Shown here piece after piece: positions 19,287-28,450 of a stretch of 64,000 bases of DNA. The position numbers were made by a program, and so were the translations under genes. Within the stretch, counting starts at the first letter, position 1; each line of letters begins with the position of its first letter. The DNA is from Thalassospira profundimaris. Its GTDB lineage: Bacteria; Pseudomonadota; Alphaproteobacteria; Rhodospirillales; Thalassospiraceae. Below the pieces are notes generated by a model. It saw only the letters and a list, made by a program, of their open reading frames with translations, did not search any database and was not told where the DNA came from. Location of the stretch: positions 124,001 through 188,000 of the forward strand of contig NZ_JPWH01000006.1 in assembly GCF_003326755.1 (NCBI RefSeq). The letters run 5' to 3'.

Positions 19287-20300
19287 TTATTCGTTAAAGC
19301 CGACTTCGTCGATCATGCGGATGGCATCGCCACGCAAATCCGCCACCTCATTCAATGGCAGGGTATCGGCATCAAACCGGCCCCAGGATTCAACCATTTC
19401 CGACCATTCAACACCAGGCTTTACGGGATATTCAAAATTGACTTCGGCATACATATGCTGCGCTTCATCACCCGACAGAAATTCCACCAGCTTGATGGCA
19501 TTTTCGCGATTTGGCGCATTTTTCATCAGCGCCACACCGGAAATATTCACATGTGTACCGCGACCCTCCTGATTGGGGAATACGATACGCACCTGTTTGG
19601 CGGCATCGGCCTTGTTCGGGTCATCCATCATCTTGCCGTAATAATAGGAATTGCCAATCGCGACATCGCATACTCCCTGGGATACGGCCTCGATCTGGTC
19701 AATATCGGCCCCCTGGGGTTTGCGGGCCAGATTATCCTTTAAACCCGTCAGCCATTCTTTGGCCTTTTCCGGGCCATGATGGGCAATCATCGAGGCCACA
19801 AGCGCGATATTGTAAACGTGCATCCCCGAACGAATGCAAACGCGCCCCTTCCATTTGGGATCGGCAAGGTCTTCGTAAGTCTTGATCGCATCGGGTTCAA
19901 CCCGGTCCAGGGAGGTATAAATCACCCGTGCCCGCGTGGTCAGGCCAACCCACTGCCCGTCCTTGTCACGGTATTGCGCGGGGATGTTTTTTTCGATCAC
20001 ATCACTGGTCAGGGTTTGGGTCACACCGGCATCCACCGCATCCTGAATACGGCCAATATCAACGGTTAACAGCAAATCCGCCGGGCTATTGCGCCCTTCA
20101 TGCTTTACACGTTCCACCAACCCGCTTTGCGAAAACAGGGTATTGACACGAATGCCGGTTTCCTCGGTAAATTTTTTAAACATCGGCTTGATCAGGAACG
20201 GCTGACGCAACGAATAGACATTCACTTCCTGCGCGGCCTGAGCGACAGAGCATGAAACAGTTGCTATCGCCAGTCCGAGAATGATTTTTCGCAGGTACAT
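19287..20300 (-). CDS. Fe(3+) ABC transporter substrate-binding protein (FbpA/FutA family), copy 1
   Basis: A 337-residue periplasmic iron-binding protein with a signal peptide ending near AQA. It begins QEVNVYSLR after cleavage and holds the adjacent tyrosines (NSYYYGKMM) that coordinate Fe(3+) in FbpA/FutA proteins. The ATG at 20300 has AGGAGA six bases upstream; the longer frame to 20348 is not needed. It is 15 bases from the permease gene, so the two form an operon. It is a close paralogue of the next gene upstream. A Fur-like element lies at 20322-20339. Confidence 0.92.
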   Translation of the reverse strand: MYLRKIILGLAIATVSCSVAQAAQEVNVYSLRQPFLIKPMFKKFTEETGIRVNTLFSQSGLVERVKHEGRNSPADLLLTVDIGRIQDAVDAGVTQTLTSDVIEKNIPAQYRDKDGQWVGLTTRARVIYTSLDRVEPDAIKTYEDLADPKWKGRVCIRSGMHVYNIALVASMIAHHGPEKAKEWLTGLKDNLARKPQGADIDQIEAVSQGVCDVAIGNSYYYGKMMDDPNKADAAKQVRIVFPNQEGRGTHVNISGVALMKNAPNRENAIKLVEFLSGDEAQHMYAEVNFEYPVKPGVEWSEMVESWGRFDADTLPLNEVADLRGDAIRMIDEVGFNE

Positions 20301-20321
20301 GAAGGCTCTCCTGATCGTTCC

Positions 20322-20339
20322 AATAATGACAATGGGAAT
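20322..20339 (-). promoter_or_regulatory. Candidate Fur box ahead of the iron-uptake operon
   Basis: Three head-to-tail hexamers (AATAAT, GACAAT, GGGAAT) match the Fur unit GATAAT at 14 of 18 positions by my count. The element ends 22 bases from the start codon of an Fe(3+)-binding protein gene, a typical place for Fur repression. It is overlapped at its end by an inverted repeat GAATG-AAAAA-CATTC (20336-20350). Function is inferred from sequence and context only; alphaproteobacteria may use Irr or RirA instead. Confidence 0.4.
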
Positions 20340-20542
20340 GAAAAACATTCGCAGGACGCGAAATTAACGTTTCAAGAACCAAGTTGGCAAGGCTCAATCA
20401 CAACGATCACTGCAATCTTGCCTATTCAAACAGTTTCATATGTCAAACTGACCTCAAACCACCATAAAATTCATTCTTAAAATCATGCCGTACCACATTG
20501 TTTTAAAAATATTTCAAGTCAGAAAAATTTCTGGCGCATATT

Positions 20543-20576
20543 AAAAAGGGCCTGGGGAAAACCTTACCCCAGACCC
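20543..20576 (-). terminator. Rho-independent terminator after iron-binding protein copy 2
   Basis: On the minus strand a 10-bp stem (GGGTCTGGGG with CCCCAGGCCC, one G-U pair) and a 9-base loop are followed by TTTTT. It starts 35 bases after the stop of the gene at 20611-21633, so the two iron-binding protein genes are separate transcription units. Confidence 0.8.
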
Positions 20577-20610
20577 ATGCGACAATCAGCCTGACCTTGG
20601 CGACATCGAC

Positions 20611-21633
20611 CTATTCGTTATAGCCAACCTGATCAACCATTCGCACCGCATCGGCACGCAGGCGGGCGATTTCGGCCAATGGCAAATCATCGGCCTTGAA
20701 AGTCCCCCAGGACTTTACGTTTTCAGCCCATTCAACGCCCGGTTTGACAGGATATTCATAGTTCACTTCGGCATAGATTTTCTGGGCTTCATCACTGACC
20801 AGAAATTCCATCAGCTTAATGGCATTTTCCTTATGCGGTGCGCCCTTGATCAGCGTCATACCGGAAATATTCATCGACATGCCCCGATCCGCCTGATTGG
20901 GGAACACGATATTAACCGCTTCGGCCCAGCTGCGCTGGTCCGGGTTATCCATCATTTTCCCGAAATAATAAGTATTGCCAATGGCGATATCACATTCGCC
21001 TTCCTTGATCGCCTTGACCTGCCCGCGGTCATTGCCCTGCGGCTTGCGGGCCAGGTTTGATTTCAAACCTTCCAGCCAGGCCTTGGCATCCTCGGTCCCG
21101 TGATGGGCAATCATGGATGCAAACAGGGCAATATTATAATCATGCGTGCCAGACCGGGTGCAAACCCGCCCTTCCCATTTCGGATCGGCCAAGTCTTCGT
21201 AGCGGGTGATTTCGCCTTCTGCAACCCGCTCTTTGGAGGCATAAATGGCGCGGCCACGCTGGGTTAAGGCAAACCAGTGCCCGTTTTCATCACGCAAATG
21301 GGCAGGAATGCTGTTTTGCAAAACATCACTGTTAACACTTTCGGTTACACCGGCTGCCACGGCATCGGAAATACGGCTGATATCAACCGTCATCAACACG
21401 TCCGCCGGGCTGTTAACCCCTTCCTGTTTGATCCGTTCGACCAGCCCCTTTTCGGCAAAAATCACATTCACCTTAACGCCGGTCTGTTCGGTAAATTTCG
21501 CAAACAGCGGTTCAACCAAAAATGCCTGACGGAGCGAATAGACATTGACCTCCTGCGCCGATGCAGGGAGCGTTACGGCCCCAAGCGTCAATGCACCAAA
21601 TACACAACCAGTCATTACTTTCTTGATCTTCAA
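20611..21633 (-). CDS. Fe(3+) ABC transporter substrate-binding protein (FbpA/FutA family), copy 2
   Basis: A 340-residue periplasmic iron-binding protein, paralogous to copy 1 along its whole length, with NTYYFGKMM holding the paired iron-ligand tyrosines. The start is read as TTG at 21633 because AAAGGAG lies seven bases upstream. It gives a normal signal peptide (LKIKKVMTGCVFGALTL to ASA). A frame open to 21843 exists, but that leader is not secretory and overlaps the exonuclease gene. It has its own terminator and a possible Fur-like element upstream, and no permease directly attached. Confidence 0.9.
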   Translation of the reverse strand: MKIKKVMTGCVFGALTLGAVTLPASAQEVNVYSLRQAFLVEPLFAKFTEQTGVKVNVIFAEKGLVERIKQEGVNSPADVLMTVDISRISDAVAAGVTESVNSDVLQNSIPAHLRDENGHWFALTQRGRAIYASKERVAEGEITRYEDLADPKWEGRVCTRSGTHDYNIALFASMIAHHGTEDAKAWLEGLKSNLARKPQGNDRGQVKAIKEGECDIAIGNTYYFGKMMDNPDQRSWAEAVNIVFPNQADRGMSMNISGMTLIKGAPHKENAIKLMEFLVSDEAQKIYAEVNYEYPVKPGVEWAENVKSWGTFKADDLPLAEIARLRADAVRMVDQVGYNE

Positions 21634-21668
21634 CGGGGCGCTCCTTTCCAGATTTACGTGGTAACACC

Positions 21669-21686
21669 GCAAATGAAATTGCGAAT
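21669..21686 (-). promoter_or_regulatory. Weak Fur-like element ahead of iron-binding protein copy 2
   Basis: Hexamers GCAAAT, GAAATT and GCGAAT match GATAAT units at 12 of 18 positions, 36-53 bases upstream of the TTG start. This is weaker than the element at 20322-20339 and is listed mainly because both iron-binding paralogues carry something similar. Confidence 0.25.
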
Positions 21687-21803
21687 GGTTTTCAGCCGCA
21701 AGGACGTTACCTGCAAATCGCTCGCACGCCAAACCGAATGCACCAATATCCGCTACCGCTGTGAAACACTTCACGCAGCCCTGAAGACCGCCCGCAAACG
21801 GGA

Positions 21804-22634
21804 TCACAAAATGTTGAAACTGCCCTTGCTGGAAACCCGCCATGCGTCGAGAAATTCGGCATATGCGGGAATATCCCCTGCCCGTTCCTCCAACCAGGAG
21901 ACGGTCAAATTAATAGCGTGGTTGTAACCATCATGGTCCGTCAGGCCGGTATGCAAAACATAGCGCAAATACAAAAGATAGGTGTTTAAAACATCGGTTT
22001 CGCAATAACGCCGAATACCGTCCAGTTCTCCCTGATCAAACATGTCGGCAACCTTGCTGCCATCCACGCCGGTTTTGCCAGGAAGGTCCAGGGCGGCACA
22101 CACCTCGTTCATTTTTGTGCGTGCCGAAGCACCGTAATCAGACAGAACCTCGGCCAGGTCACAATGCCAGTTTGGCGCATAGCGCGAGGTGTAATTTTCC
22201 CATTTATTGGCGGCCTGATGCAGCCAGCGCGCCGAAACCCCGTGCTTCATTGCCCGATATTTCAACACCGGCAAATCAAAACCCCGGCCGTTAAAGCTGA
22301 CCAAACGGGGATAGAGCTTGCCGCAATAGGCAAAAAAGCCCGCCACAAGATCTTTTTCCTCGCTGGTCAAATCCCCGCCGGATCGAAGTTCCTCGATCTC
22401 GTAGGTTTCAAGATTGCCATCGCGCTGAATGGTGGCACGCAGAAAACTGATCGCAACCACCTTGTGAAAGGGTTGACGGGGAAAACCGTTGCGCCCGTCG
22501 GTAATATCAAGGTGATATTGCTCCAGCATTTTGCGCCCGGTTTCCGGGTCTGGTGCGGTTTCGCCGGTCAGATTGGGCAAAACATCGGTATCGGGCACCG
22601 TTTCAATATCAAAAACAAACAAACTGTCGTGCAT
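21804..22634 (-). CDS. Predicted 3'-5' exonuclease, PolB-like (DEDDy)
   Basis: A 276-residue cytoplasmic nuclease of the DEDDy group related to the PolB exonuclease domain (COG3298-like). Exo I is FDIETV (about residues 9-14), Exo II is NGRGFDLPVL (about 114-123) and Exo III is RYCETDVLNTY (about 214-224), giving the four acidic residues and the tyrosine. No polymerase domain is present. It probably trims DNA or RNA 3' ends; substrate unknown. It is followed by 170 bases that carry the promoter of the next minus-strand gene. Confidence 0.88.
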   Translation of the reverse strand: MHDSLFVFDIETVPDTDVLPNLTGETAPDPETGRKMLEQYHLDITDGRNGFPRQPFHKVVAISFLRATIQRDGNLETYEIEELRSGGDLTSEEKDLVAGFFAYCGKLYPRLVSFNGRGFDLPVLKYRAMKHGVSARWLHQAANKWENYTSRYAPNWHCDLAEVLSDYGASARTKMNEVCAALDLPGKTGVDGSKVADMFDQGELDGIRRYCETDVLNTYLLYLRYVLHTGLTDHDGYNHAINLTVSWLEERAGDIPAYAEFLDAWRVSSKGSFNIL

Positions 22635-22981
22635 GGGGCGGTCCGGTTATCATGAAAGTGGGCGGCGGAAATCATCCACACCATATACCCGATAAACCGG
22701 CCAATGACAGGGTTGATCATTTCTAGGCCCGTGTTTGCTGACATCTTCTGGCAGATCGACATGCCAAAACCACAACCTGCTGACACAGCCTGTCAATTTC
22801 ATCGGGATCAGAGGTTGCGTAACCCGAAAGCCGACAGGTACACTTTTCGCCAGACTGTATCGGACTGCCAGCAGCAGACATGAGGGAACCATACCCTTTC
22901 TGGTTCGTATCATAATCTCATACCGACCGGCTGGCACATGATGCGCTTCCGGACTGTCAAAAATATCAAGGGACCCTGAAA
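22635..22981. other. Divergent intergenic region, 347 bases
   Basis: The stretch separates the minus-strand exonuclease gene from the plus-strand binding-protein gene and must hold both promoters. I see no convincing -35/-10 pair, terminator or RNA element. Minus-strand open frames across it have no family resemblance. Confidence 0.4.
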
Positions 22982-24022
22982 ATGAAATTCCTGTCCGCCG
23001 GAGCCACAACGCTGATCGCCATTGGCATCGGCCTTTCCTTTCAATTTAAGGCAATACCGGCCCGCGCTGCCGATGCCTCTTGTGAGATTGACCGCCCGGT
23101 GATGTTTGCCGGGCTAAATTATGACAGCGCCCTGTTTCACAATGCGGTGGCGCGTTATATCATCGAAAAAGGCTATGGCTGCCAGACCGATGCCCTGCCC
23201 GGTGAAACCATTCCGCTGCTCACGGGGGCTGGCAAAGGCGACATTGATGTTGTGATGGAAATCTGGCGCGACAATGTCGCCGATGCCTGGAAAAAGGCCG
23301 AAGCCGCCGGAACCGTCAAACAGATTGGCGTTAATTTTGACGATGCGGTTGAAGGCTGGTTCGTGCCCGCTTTTGTCGTTAAGGGTGACGAAAAGCGCGG
23401 CATCAAACCACTGGCCCCCGACCTTAAATCGGTTTCCGACCTGCCAAAATATACCGACCTGTTTGAAGACCCCGAAGAACCGGGCAAAGGCCGTTTTTAC
23501 AACTGCCCGTCGGGCTGGGTCTGTGAAAAGATCAACAGCAACAAGCTTAAGGCCTATGGCCTCGAAGACAGCTACACCAATTTCCGTCCCGGCACCGGTG
23601 CCGCCCTGTCTGCCGCCATTGCCTCGGCCAACAAGCGGGGCGAGCCAATCCTGTATTATTACTGGGGACCGACCTGGGTGATGGGCCTTTATGACAGCGT
23701 AAAGCTGGAAGAACCGGCCTATAACAAGGAAATTTTCGACAAGCTGAAAGATGGCAGCGATGTCAGCCAGGCAACCGCCTATCCGCAAAGCACGGTAACG
23801 GTCGGTGTCAATACCGGCTTCATGAAAGCCGCACCAACCCTGACAAAATTCCTGTCGAACTATCATACCAGCAGCGCACTGGTTTCGGAAATGCTGGCCT
23901 ATATGCAGGATGAAGGTGAACAGCCCGAAGGAGCCGCCGAATATTTCCTGAAGAACAAACAGGATGTCTGGACCAAATGGGTCCCGGCAGATGTCGCCCA
24001 GCGGGTCAAAGACAGCCTTTAA
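22982..24022 (+). CDS. Quaternary-amine ABC transporter substrate-binding protein (OpuAC/ProX-like), orphan
   Basis: A 346-residue periplasmic protein with a signal peptide (to about residue 30, ARA) and an OpuAC-type fold. Landmarks are DIDVVMEIWRDN, a CPSGWVCEK segment and YYYWGPTWVMGLY, the tryptophans of which usually form the cage for a trimethylammonium group. The ligand is likely glycine betaine or a relative such as carnitine. AAGGGA precedes the ATG. It is monocistronic, with its own terminator and no permease attached, so it may feed one of the two transporters downstream, notably the permease/ATPase pair at 31435-33323 that lacks a binding protein. Confidence 0.88.
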   Translation: MKFLSAGATTLIAIGIGLSFQFKAIPARAADASCEIDRPVMFAGLNYDSALFHNAVARYIIEKGYGCQTDALPGETIPLLTGAGKGDIDVVMEIWRDNVADAWKKAEAAGTVKQIGVNFDDAVEGWFVPAFVVKGDEKRGIKPLAPDLKSVSDLPKYTDLFEDPEEPGKGRFYNCPSGWVCEKINSNKLKAYGLEDSYTNFRPGTGAALSAAIASANKRGEPILYYYWGPTWVMGLYDSVKLEEPAYNKEIFDKLKDGSDVSQATAYPQSTVTVGVNTGFMKAAPTLTKFLSNYHTSSALVSEMLAYMQDEGEQPEGAAEYFLKNKQDVWTKWVPADVAQRVKDSL

Positions 24023-24096
24023 AAATATCGGAAAAAGATATGTCAGGCAGAAAACACTGTTTGCGCCTAACGAAATCCAGATCGTGAAACCACCCT

Positions 24097-24128
24097 GGGG
24101 GGCAGTCATGGGCTGCCCCTGATTTTTT
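24097..24128 (+). terminator. Rho-independent terminator
   Basis: GGGGCAG (24099-24105) pairs with CTGCCCC (24113-24119) across a 7-base loop and is followed by a run of six T at 24123-24128. It ends the orphan binding-protein transcript. Confidence 0.8.
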
Positions 24129-24189
24129 ATTTATATGCAACAAAGCCCTGTATCAGGCGTTGTTAAAAAAATCTCGACCTCATATCCGG

Positions 24190-24699
24190 TCAGGCATCGG
24201 ACGAAAAACTGTCCTCTCTTTGACGCGATTTGGTCGGCGGACGCAAGTTCACGTCATCACCTTCCATCAACATGGCAATTTTCTTTAGTGATGTAACAAT
24301 ACGTCCACGCTCGTTATCTTTTAAGCCTTCAAAACGGTCCATAAAGTCATCGTCAAGCAAAGGCGGCGTATTGCGGATCATCTCTGCCCCTTTTTCCGTC
24401 AGGCAGCTATTGACGACACGCTTGTCGGTTGTATTGCGAACGCGGCGGACAAAGTTGCGTTCTTCCAGGCGATTCAGAATGGTTGTCACCGTTGCCTGGC
24501 TCAACGATACGTGACGCGAGATTTCCTTTACGGTCACGTTTCCCAATTCCTGAATCGCAAGCAAAACCACAAGTTGCGGCACGGTTAGACCGCAAACCTT
24601 CATTACATGTTTTGAATGCAAATCGGATGCACGGATGATCTGGCGCAGGGCAACCAGTACATCAAGTGAATCGCGCCGTTTTTGCTGTTCTGACGTCAT
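24190..24699 (-). CDS. MarR family transcriptional regulator
   Basis: A 169-residue winged-helix regulator. The DNA-binding part runs from about residue 45 to 115, with VKEISRHVSLSQATVTTILNRLEE as the HTH and RRVRNTTDKRVVNSCLTEKG as the wing. It is divergent from proVWX across a 225-base intergenic region, so it probably controls betaine uptake and itself, much as EctR-type MarR proteins do in osmolyte loci (inference). The frame begins with TTG at 24702, directly followed by ATG at 24699; the ATG is taken. Confidence 0.88.
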   Translation of the reverse strand: MTSEQQKRRDSLDVLVALRQIIRASDLHSKHVMKVCGLTVPQLVVLLAIQELGNVTVKEISRHVSLSQATVTTILNRLEERNFVRRVRNTTDKRVVNSCLTEKGAEMIRNTPPLLDDDFMDRFEGLKDNERGRIVTSLKKIAMLMEGDDVNLRPPTKSRQREDSFSSDA

Positions 24700-24748
24700 C
24701 AAAACACTTTCAAAATTCCCAAAACACCGTCAACCTATCTCAAATATA

Positions 24749-24769
24749 ATTTGACATCAAATGTTTTGA
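24749..24769. promoter_or_regulatory. Candidate MarR operator overlapping a proV promoter
   Basis: Two overlapping inverted repeats lie here: ATTTGA-CA-TCAAAT (24749-24762) and TCAAA-TGT-TTTGA (24757-24769). The first contains a perfect TTGACA -35 hexamer (24751-24756) directed toward proV, although the -10 downstream is poor. Placement between a MarR gene and its divergent target supports an operator role. Protein binding is not shown by sequence. Confidence 0.45.
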
Positions 24770-24924
24770 ATTGTAACCATCTTTGTATTGAATGTGACGG
24801 TGCTCGGGGAAGTGATCGCACTGGCCACGACCAGGCAGACCGGCCAAACACAAAACGAACGATCTTGCCCCTTCGGAATAAACCGGCGGGACAACGGGCT
24901 CGTTCCAAAAACCGACAGGGGACC

Positions 24925-26130
24925 ATGACAGATAAAATTGTTGTAAAAGACCTGTACAAAGTCTTTGGCGACCACCCTGATCAGGCCATGAAAATGGTTC
25001 ACGAGGGCATCGACAAAGCAGAAATCTTTGAAAAAACGGGCCAGACAGTTGGCGTCTGCGGGGCGAATTTCACCGTTCGCCAAGGTGAGATATTCGTGGT
25101 CATGGGGCTTTCGGGCTCTGGTAAATCCACACTTGTCCGTTTGCTCAACCGTTTGATCGAACCCACTGCCGGCCAGGTGCTGTATGACGGGGTCGATATT
25201 GCGGCAATGAATGCACAGGAACTGATGAATTTGCGCCGTCGCGATATGTCGATGGTCTTTCAGTCCTTTGCCCTGATGCCGCATCTGTCGGTTGTCGACA
25301 ACGCCGCCTTTGGTCTTGAACTGGCCGGTGTTCCGGTTGAAGAACGCCAGAAGCGCGCCCTTGATGCGCTTGAGCAGGTCGGTCTGCGCGCCCAGGCGGA
25401 TTCCTACCCCGACGAGCTTTCCGGCGGGATGCAGCAGCGTGTGGGCCTCGCCCGGGCCCTGGCCAACGACCCCGCCGTGATGCTGATGGACGAAGCCTTT
25501 TCCGCCCTTGACCCGCTTATTCGTGCTGAAATGCAGGATGAATTGCTGATTTTGCAGCGCGAACATAAACGGACCATCATCTTTATTTCGCACGACCTTG
25601 ATGAAGCCATGCGCATTGGCGACCGCATCGCCATCATGGAAGGCGGGATTGTGGTGCAGGTCGGCACCCCCGAGGAAATCCTCAATAACCCGGCGAACGA
25701 TTACGTTAAATCCTTCTTCCGGGGTGTTGATGTTTCTACCATCCTGTCGGCAAAAGACATTGTTTCCAAACGTGAAACCACGGTGATAGAGCGCGAGGGT
25801 GTTGGCCTTAAGACCGCCCAGCGCCGCCTTGAAACCGAAAACCGCGATTTTGCCTATATCGTTGGCAAAGACATGGAATTTCACGGTGTCATTTCGCAGG
25901 AAAGCGTTGAACGCGCCATCAAATCAGGGGCTGAAAAGCTGTCGGCGGCGTTCCTGCCGGATATTGAGCCTGTTACCGAAGATACGCAACTTTCCGAGCT
26001 GATCGGCAAGGTCGCCCATGCCCCATGCGGGGTCCCTGTTGTGACCGATAGCGGGCACTATACCGGTGTGATCAGAAAAGCGAAATTGCTTGCAACGCTT
26101 GACCCGGAAGGAGATTTGACCAATGGCTGA
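24925..26130 (+). CDS. proV: Glycine betaine/proline ABC transporter ATP-binding protein ProV
   Basis: A 401-residue ATPase of the ProV/OpuAA family. Walker [10 protein letters not shown] is at 61-69, followed by the signature [15 protein letters not shown] and Walker [13 protein letters not shown]. The C-terminal 120 residues form a pair of CBS domains, which in OpuA-type transporters sense ionic strength. The ATG at 24925 has AGGGGA just upstream; the open frame back to 24751 lacks family similarity. It overlaps proW by 8 bases. Function is osmoprotectant uptake. Confidence 0.95.
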   Translation: MTDKIVVKDLYKVFGDHPDQAMKMVHEGIDKAEIFEKTGQTVGVCGANFTVRQGEIFVVMGLSGSGKSTLVRLLNRLIEPTAGQVLYDGVDIAAMNAQELMNLRRRDMSMVFQSFALMPHLSVVDNAAFGLELAGVPVEERQKRALDALEQVGLRAQADSYPDELSGGMQQRVGLARALANDPAVMLMDEAFSALDPLIRAEMQDELLILQREHKRTIIFISHDLDEAMRIGDRIAIMEGGIVVQVGTPEEILNNPANDYVKSFFRGVDVSTILSAKDIVSKRETTVIEREGVGLKTAQRRLETENRDFAYIVGKDMEFHGVISQESVERAIKSGAEKLSAAFLPDIEPVTEDTQLSELIGKVAHAPCGVPVVTDSGHYTGVIRKAKLLATLDPEGDLTNG

Positions 26131-27232
26131 TAACAGCAATCCGTGGGCAAGTGGTGGACAATCGGGTGCCGATGCCGCAACGTCAGGCGGCGGAGATGCC
26201 GCGTCCTCGGCCGCATCAAACCCCTGGGGCACGCCGGACCCGTCGGCGGGCAGCGGTGTTTCAGATACCGCAGGTGACTGGCTAGCCAATACCGCCCCGG
26301 CCCCGGAACATCATTTCAACATCCTGCAACCCTTTCACGATGCCCTTTTCCCGGTTGATGTCTGGGTTAACAATGGCCTGGACTGGGTGGTTAACCATTT
26401 CCGCAGCTTTTTCCAGGCTGTCCGCTGGCCGATTGATGCGGTTCTGACCGGGGTTCAAACCGGTTTGCAGGCCACCCCGGCGCTGCTTGTCATTGTTGTT
26501 CTTGCGCTGATCGCGTGGCAGGTTTCGGGTCGCAAACTGGCGATCGGTACCTTTATTTCCATGATTGTAATCGGGGTTATCGGTGCTTGGTCCCAGGCGA
26601 TGGTCACGCTGGCGCTGGTGATTACCTCGGTCCTGTTCTGTGTCATTATCGGCCTGCCAACGGGTATCTGGCTGGCACGCAATGAACGGGCTTCCAACAT
26701 CGTCCGCCCCGTTCTGGATGCCATGCAAACGACCCCGGCCTTCGTGTATCTGGTGCCGATTGTGATGCTGTTTGGTATCGGCAACGTCCCGGGCGTGGTT
26801 GTGACCATCATTTTCGCCCTGCCACCATTGATCCGCCTGACCATTCTGGGCATTCGCCAGGTTCCGGGCGATCTGGTGGAAGCCGCACGTTCGTTTGGTG
26901 CCAGCCCGAAACAGCTTCTGTTCCGTGTGCAGTTGCCCCTTGCCATGCCAACCATCATGGCCGGTGTCAACCAGACCCTGATGCTGGCCCTGTCGATGGT
27001 GGTGATTGCGTCCATGATTGCGGTTGGTGGTCTGGGGCAGATGGTTCTGCGTGGCATTGGTCGCCTTGATATGGGCCTCGCCACCGTGGGCGGCATCGGC
27101 ATTGTGTTACTCGCCATCGTTCTGGACCGTATGACCCAGGCCCTTGGCCAGGATCAGCGCAGCAAAGGCTCCCGTCACTGGTATCAAACCGGTCCGGTCG
27201 GCCTCGTTCGTTCCCTTATGGGCAAGAAATAA
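26123..27232 (+). CDS. proW: Glycine betaine/proline ABC transporter permease ProW
   Basis: A 369-residue permease with a long Gly/Ser/Ala-rich hydrophilic N-terminal segment (about 55 residues), as in E. coli ProW. Membrane helices then surround the conserved core [28 protein letters not shown] and the EAA loop [21 protein letters not shown]. It is translationally coupled to proV. A short hairpin (AACCGC-ACT-GCGGTT, 27231-27245) straddles its stop codon and could protect or attenuate the mRNA before proX. Confidence 0.94.
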   Translation: MADNSNPWASGGQSGADAATSGGGDAASSAASNPWGTPDPSAGSGVSDTAGDWLANTAPAPEHHFNILQPFHDALFPVDVWVNNGLDWVVNHFRSFFQAVRWPIDAVLTGVQTGLQATPALLVIVVLALIAWQVSGRKLAIGTFISMIVIGVIGAWSQAMVTLALVITSVLFCVIIGLPTGIWLARNERASNIVRPVLDAMQTTPAFVYLVPIVMLFGIGNVPGVVVTIIFALPPLIRLTILGIRQVPGDLVEAARSFGASPKQLLFRVQLPLAMPTIMAGVNQTLMLALSMVVIASMIAVGGLGQMVLRGIGRLDMGLATVGGIGIVLLAIVLDRMTQALGQDQRSKGSRHWYQTGPVGLVRSLMGKK

Positions 27233-27298
27233 CCGCACTGCGGTTGCAACAAATAAAGGCTGAATCAACGGCCCAAACCACATAACAAGGAGAAGCCA

Positions 27299-28315
27299 AT
27301 GACCATCCTGAAAAAGATTTCCGCCGGTGCAGCGATTGCTGTCACCAGCAGCATGTTGCTGGCAGGCACCGCCTTTGCCGACAACATGAAACCGGGCGAA
27401 GGTGTTGACGTTCAGCCGCTGAAAAGCTCGATCGCCGAAGAAACCTTCCAGACCCAGATCGTGATGAAGGCGCTTGAAAAGCTGGGCTATAACGTCAAGC
27501 CGATTCAGGAAATCGAATATGCCACCGGCATTGTTGCCATTGCCAATGGCGACGGTACCTTCATGGCCGATTTCTGGAACCCGCTGCATGCCGACTTTTA
27601 CAAAAATGCCGGTGGCGATGCGAAAATCTATCGCGAGGGTGTGTATTCCCCCGGCGCGCTTCAGGGCTACCTGATCGACAAGAAAACCGCCGAAAAATAC
27701 AACATCACCAATATCGAACAGCTTAAAGACCCGAAAATCGCCAAGCTGTTTGACATCAATGATGATGGCAAGGCGGACCTGGCCGGGTGTAACCCGGGCT
27801 GGGGCTGTGAAAAGGTGATCGAACATCACCTCGATGCTTATGGTCTGCGCGACACGGTCGAGCATAACCAGGGCTCCTATTCTGCCATCATCGCCGATAC
27901 CATCACCCGTTACAAACAGGGTGAACCGATCCTGTATTACACCTGGACCCCGTACTGGGTTTCCGGCGTTCTGGTTCCGGGTAAAGACACCGTCTGGCTC
28001 CAGGTTCCGTTCTCCTCCCTTCCGGGTGAAAACAAGGATGCCGATACCGCCCTGCCCGATGGCAGCAACTATGGCTTCCAGGTGAACAACCAGCAGATCA
28101 TTGCCAACAAAAAATGGGCCGAAGCCAACCCGGCAGCCGCCAAACTGTTTTCGATCATGCAGATTTCGGCCAATGACATCAGTGCGGAAAACCTGCTGAT
28201 GCGCGATGGTCAGAAATCGGCCGAGGATATCTCGCGTCACGCCGACGCCTGGATCAAGGCCAACCAGAGCAAATTTGACGGCTGGCTGAAAGAAGCCCGC
28301 GCTGCGGCCGAATAA
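27299..28315 (+). CDS. proX: Glycine betaine/proline betaine-binding protein ProX
   Basis: A 338-residue periplasmic protein that resembles E. coli ProX closely along its length. Shared segments include [28 protein letters not shown], the [10 protein letters not shown] disulphide loop and [10 protein letters not shown]. The FWNPLH, GWGC and WTPYW tryptophans correspond to the ProX aromatic box for betaine. The signal peptide ends at AFA. AAGGAGAAG precedes the ATG. It is the last gene of proVWX, 66 bases after proW, and is followed by a strong terminator. Confidence 0.96.
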   Translation: MTILKKISAGAAIAVTSSMLLAGTAFADNMKPGEGVDVQPLKSSIAEETFQTQIVMKALEKLGYNVKPIQEIEYATGIVAIANGDGTFMADFWNPLHADFYKNAGGDAKIYREGVYSPGALQGYLIDKKTAEKYNITNIEQLKDPKIAKLFDINDDGKADLAGCNPGWGCEKVIEHHLDAYGLRDTVEHNQGSYSAIIADTITRYKQGEPILYYTWTPYWVSGVLVPGKDTVWLQVPFSSLPGENKDADTALPDGSNYGFQVNNQQIIANKKWAEANPAAAKLFSIMQISANDISAENLLMRDGQKSAEDISRHADAWIKANQSKFDGWLKEARAAAE

Positions 28316-28357
28316 TTCCGCAACGTTCCGTCAGATCATCCTCTGACCCAAGATATT

Positions 28358-28396
28358 AAAAAACAGCCCGCAGGTTCGCATCTGCGGGCTGTTTTG
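28358..28396. terminator. Bidirectional terminator between proX and the demethylase gene
   Basis: A perfect 13-bp stem (28361-28373 with 28382-28394) and an 8-base loop carry T-runs on both sides: TTTT on the plus strand for proX, and six T on the minus strand (plus-strand A at 28358-28363) for the convergent flavoprotein gene. Confidence 0.88.
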
Positions 28397-28450
28397 TTCT
28401 TTCGACCGTTCAGTCAGCCGTTCAGAAAGACATGAACAAAATAGCCCCGG

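Noticed and set aside
21634-21843. 70-codon upstream extension of the second iron-binding protein
   Set aside because: It overlaps the exonuclease gene and is not a signal peptide; TTG 21633 with AAAGGAG gives a normal secretory start.
22650-23009. Minus-strand 119-codon open frame in the gap before the orphan binding protein
   Set aside because: No ribosome-binding site, no similarity to known proteins and overlap with the signal peptide of the plus-strand gene.
23114-24109. Minus-strand 331-codon open frame over the orphan binding protein
   Set aside because: Shadow frame; the plus-strand gene has signal peptide, ribosome-binding site and terminator.
24757-25884. Minus-strand 375-codon open frame over proV
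   Set aside because: Antisense shadow of a well-supported ATPase gene; the product matches no family.
27107-28240. Minus-strand 377-codon open frame over proX
   Set aside because: Antisense shadow of proX, caused by codon bias.
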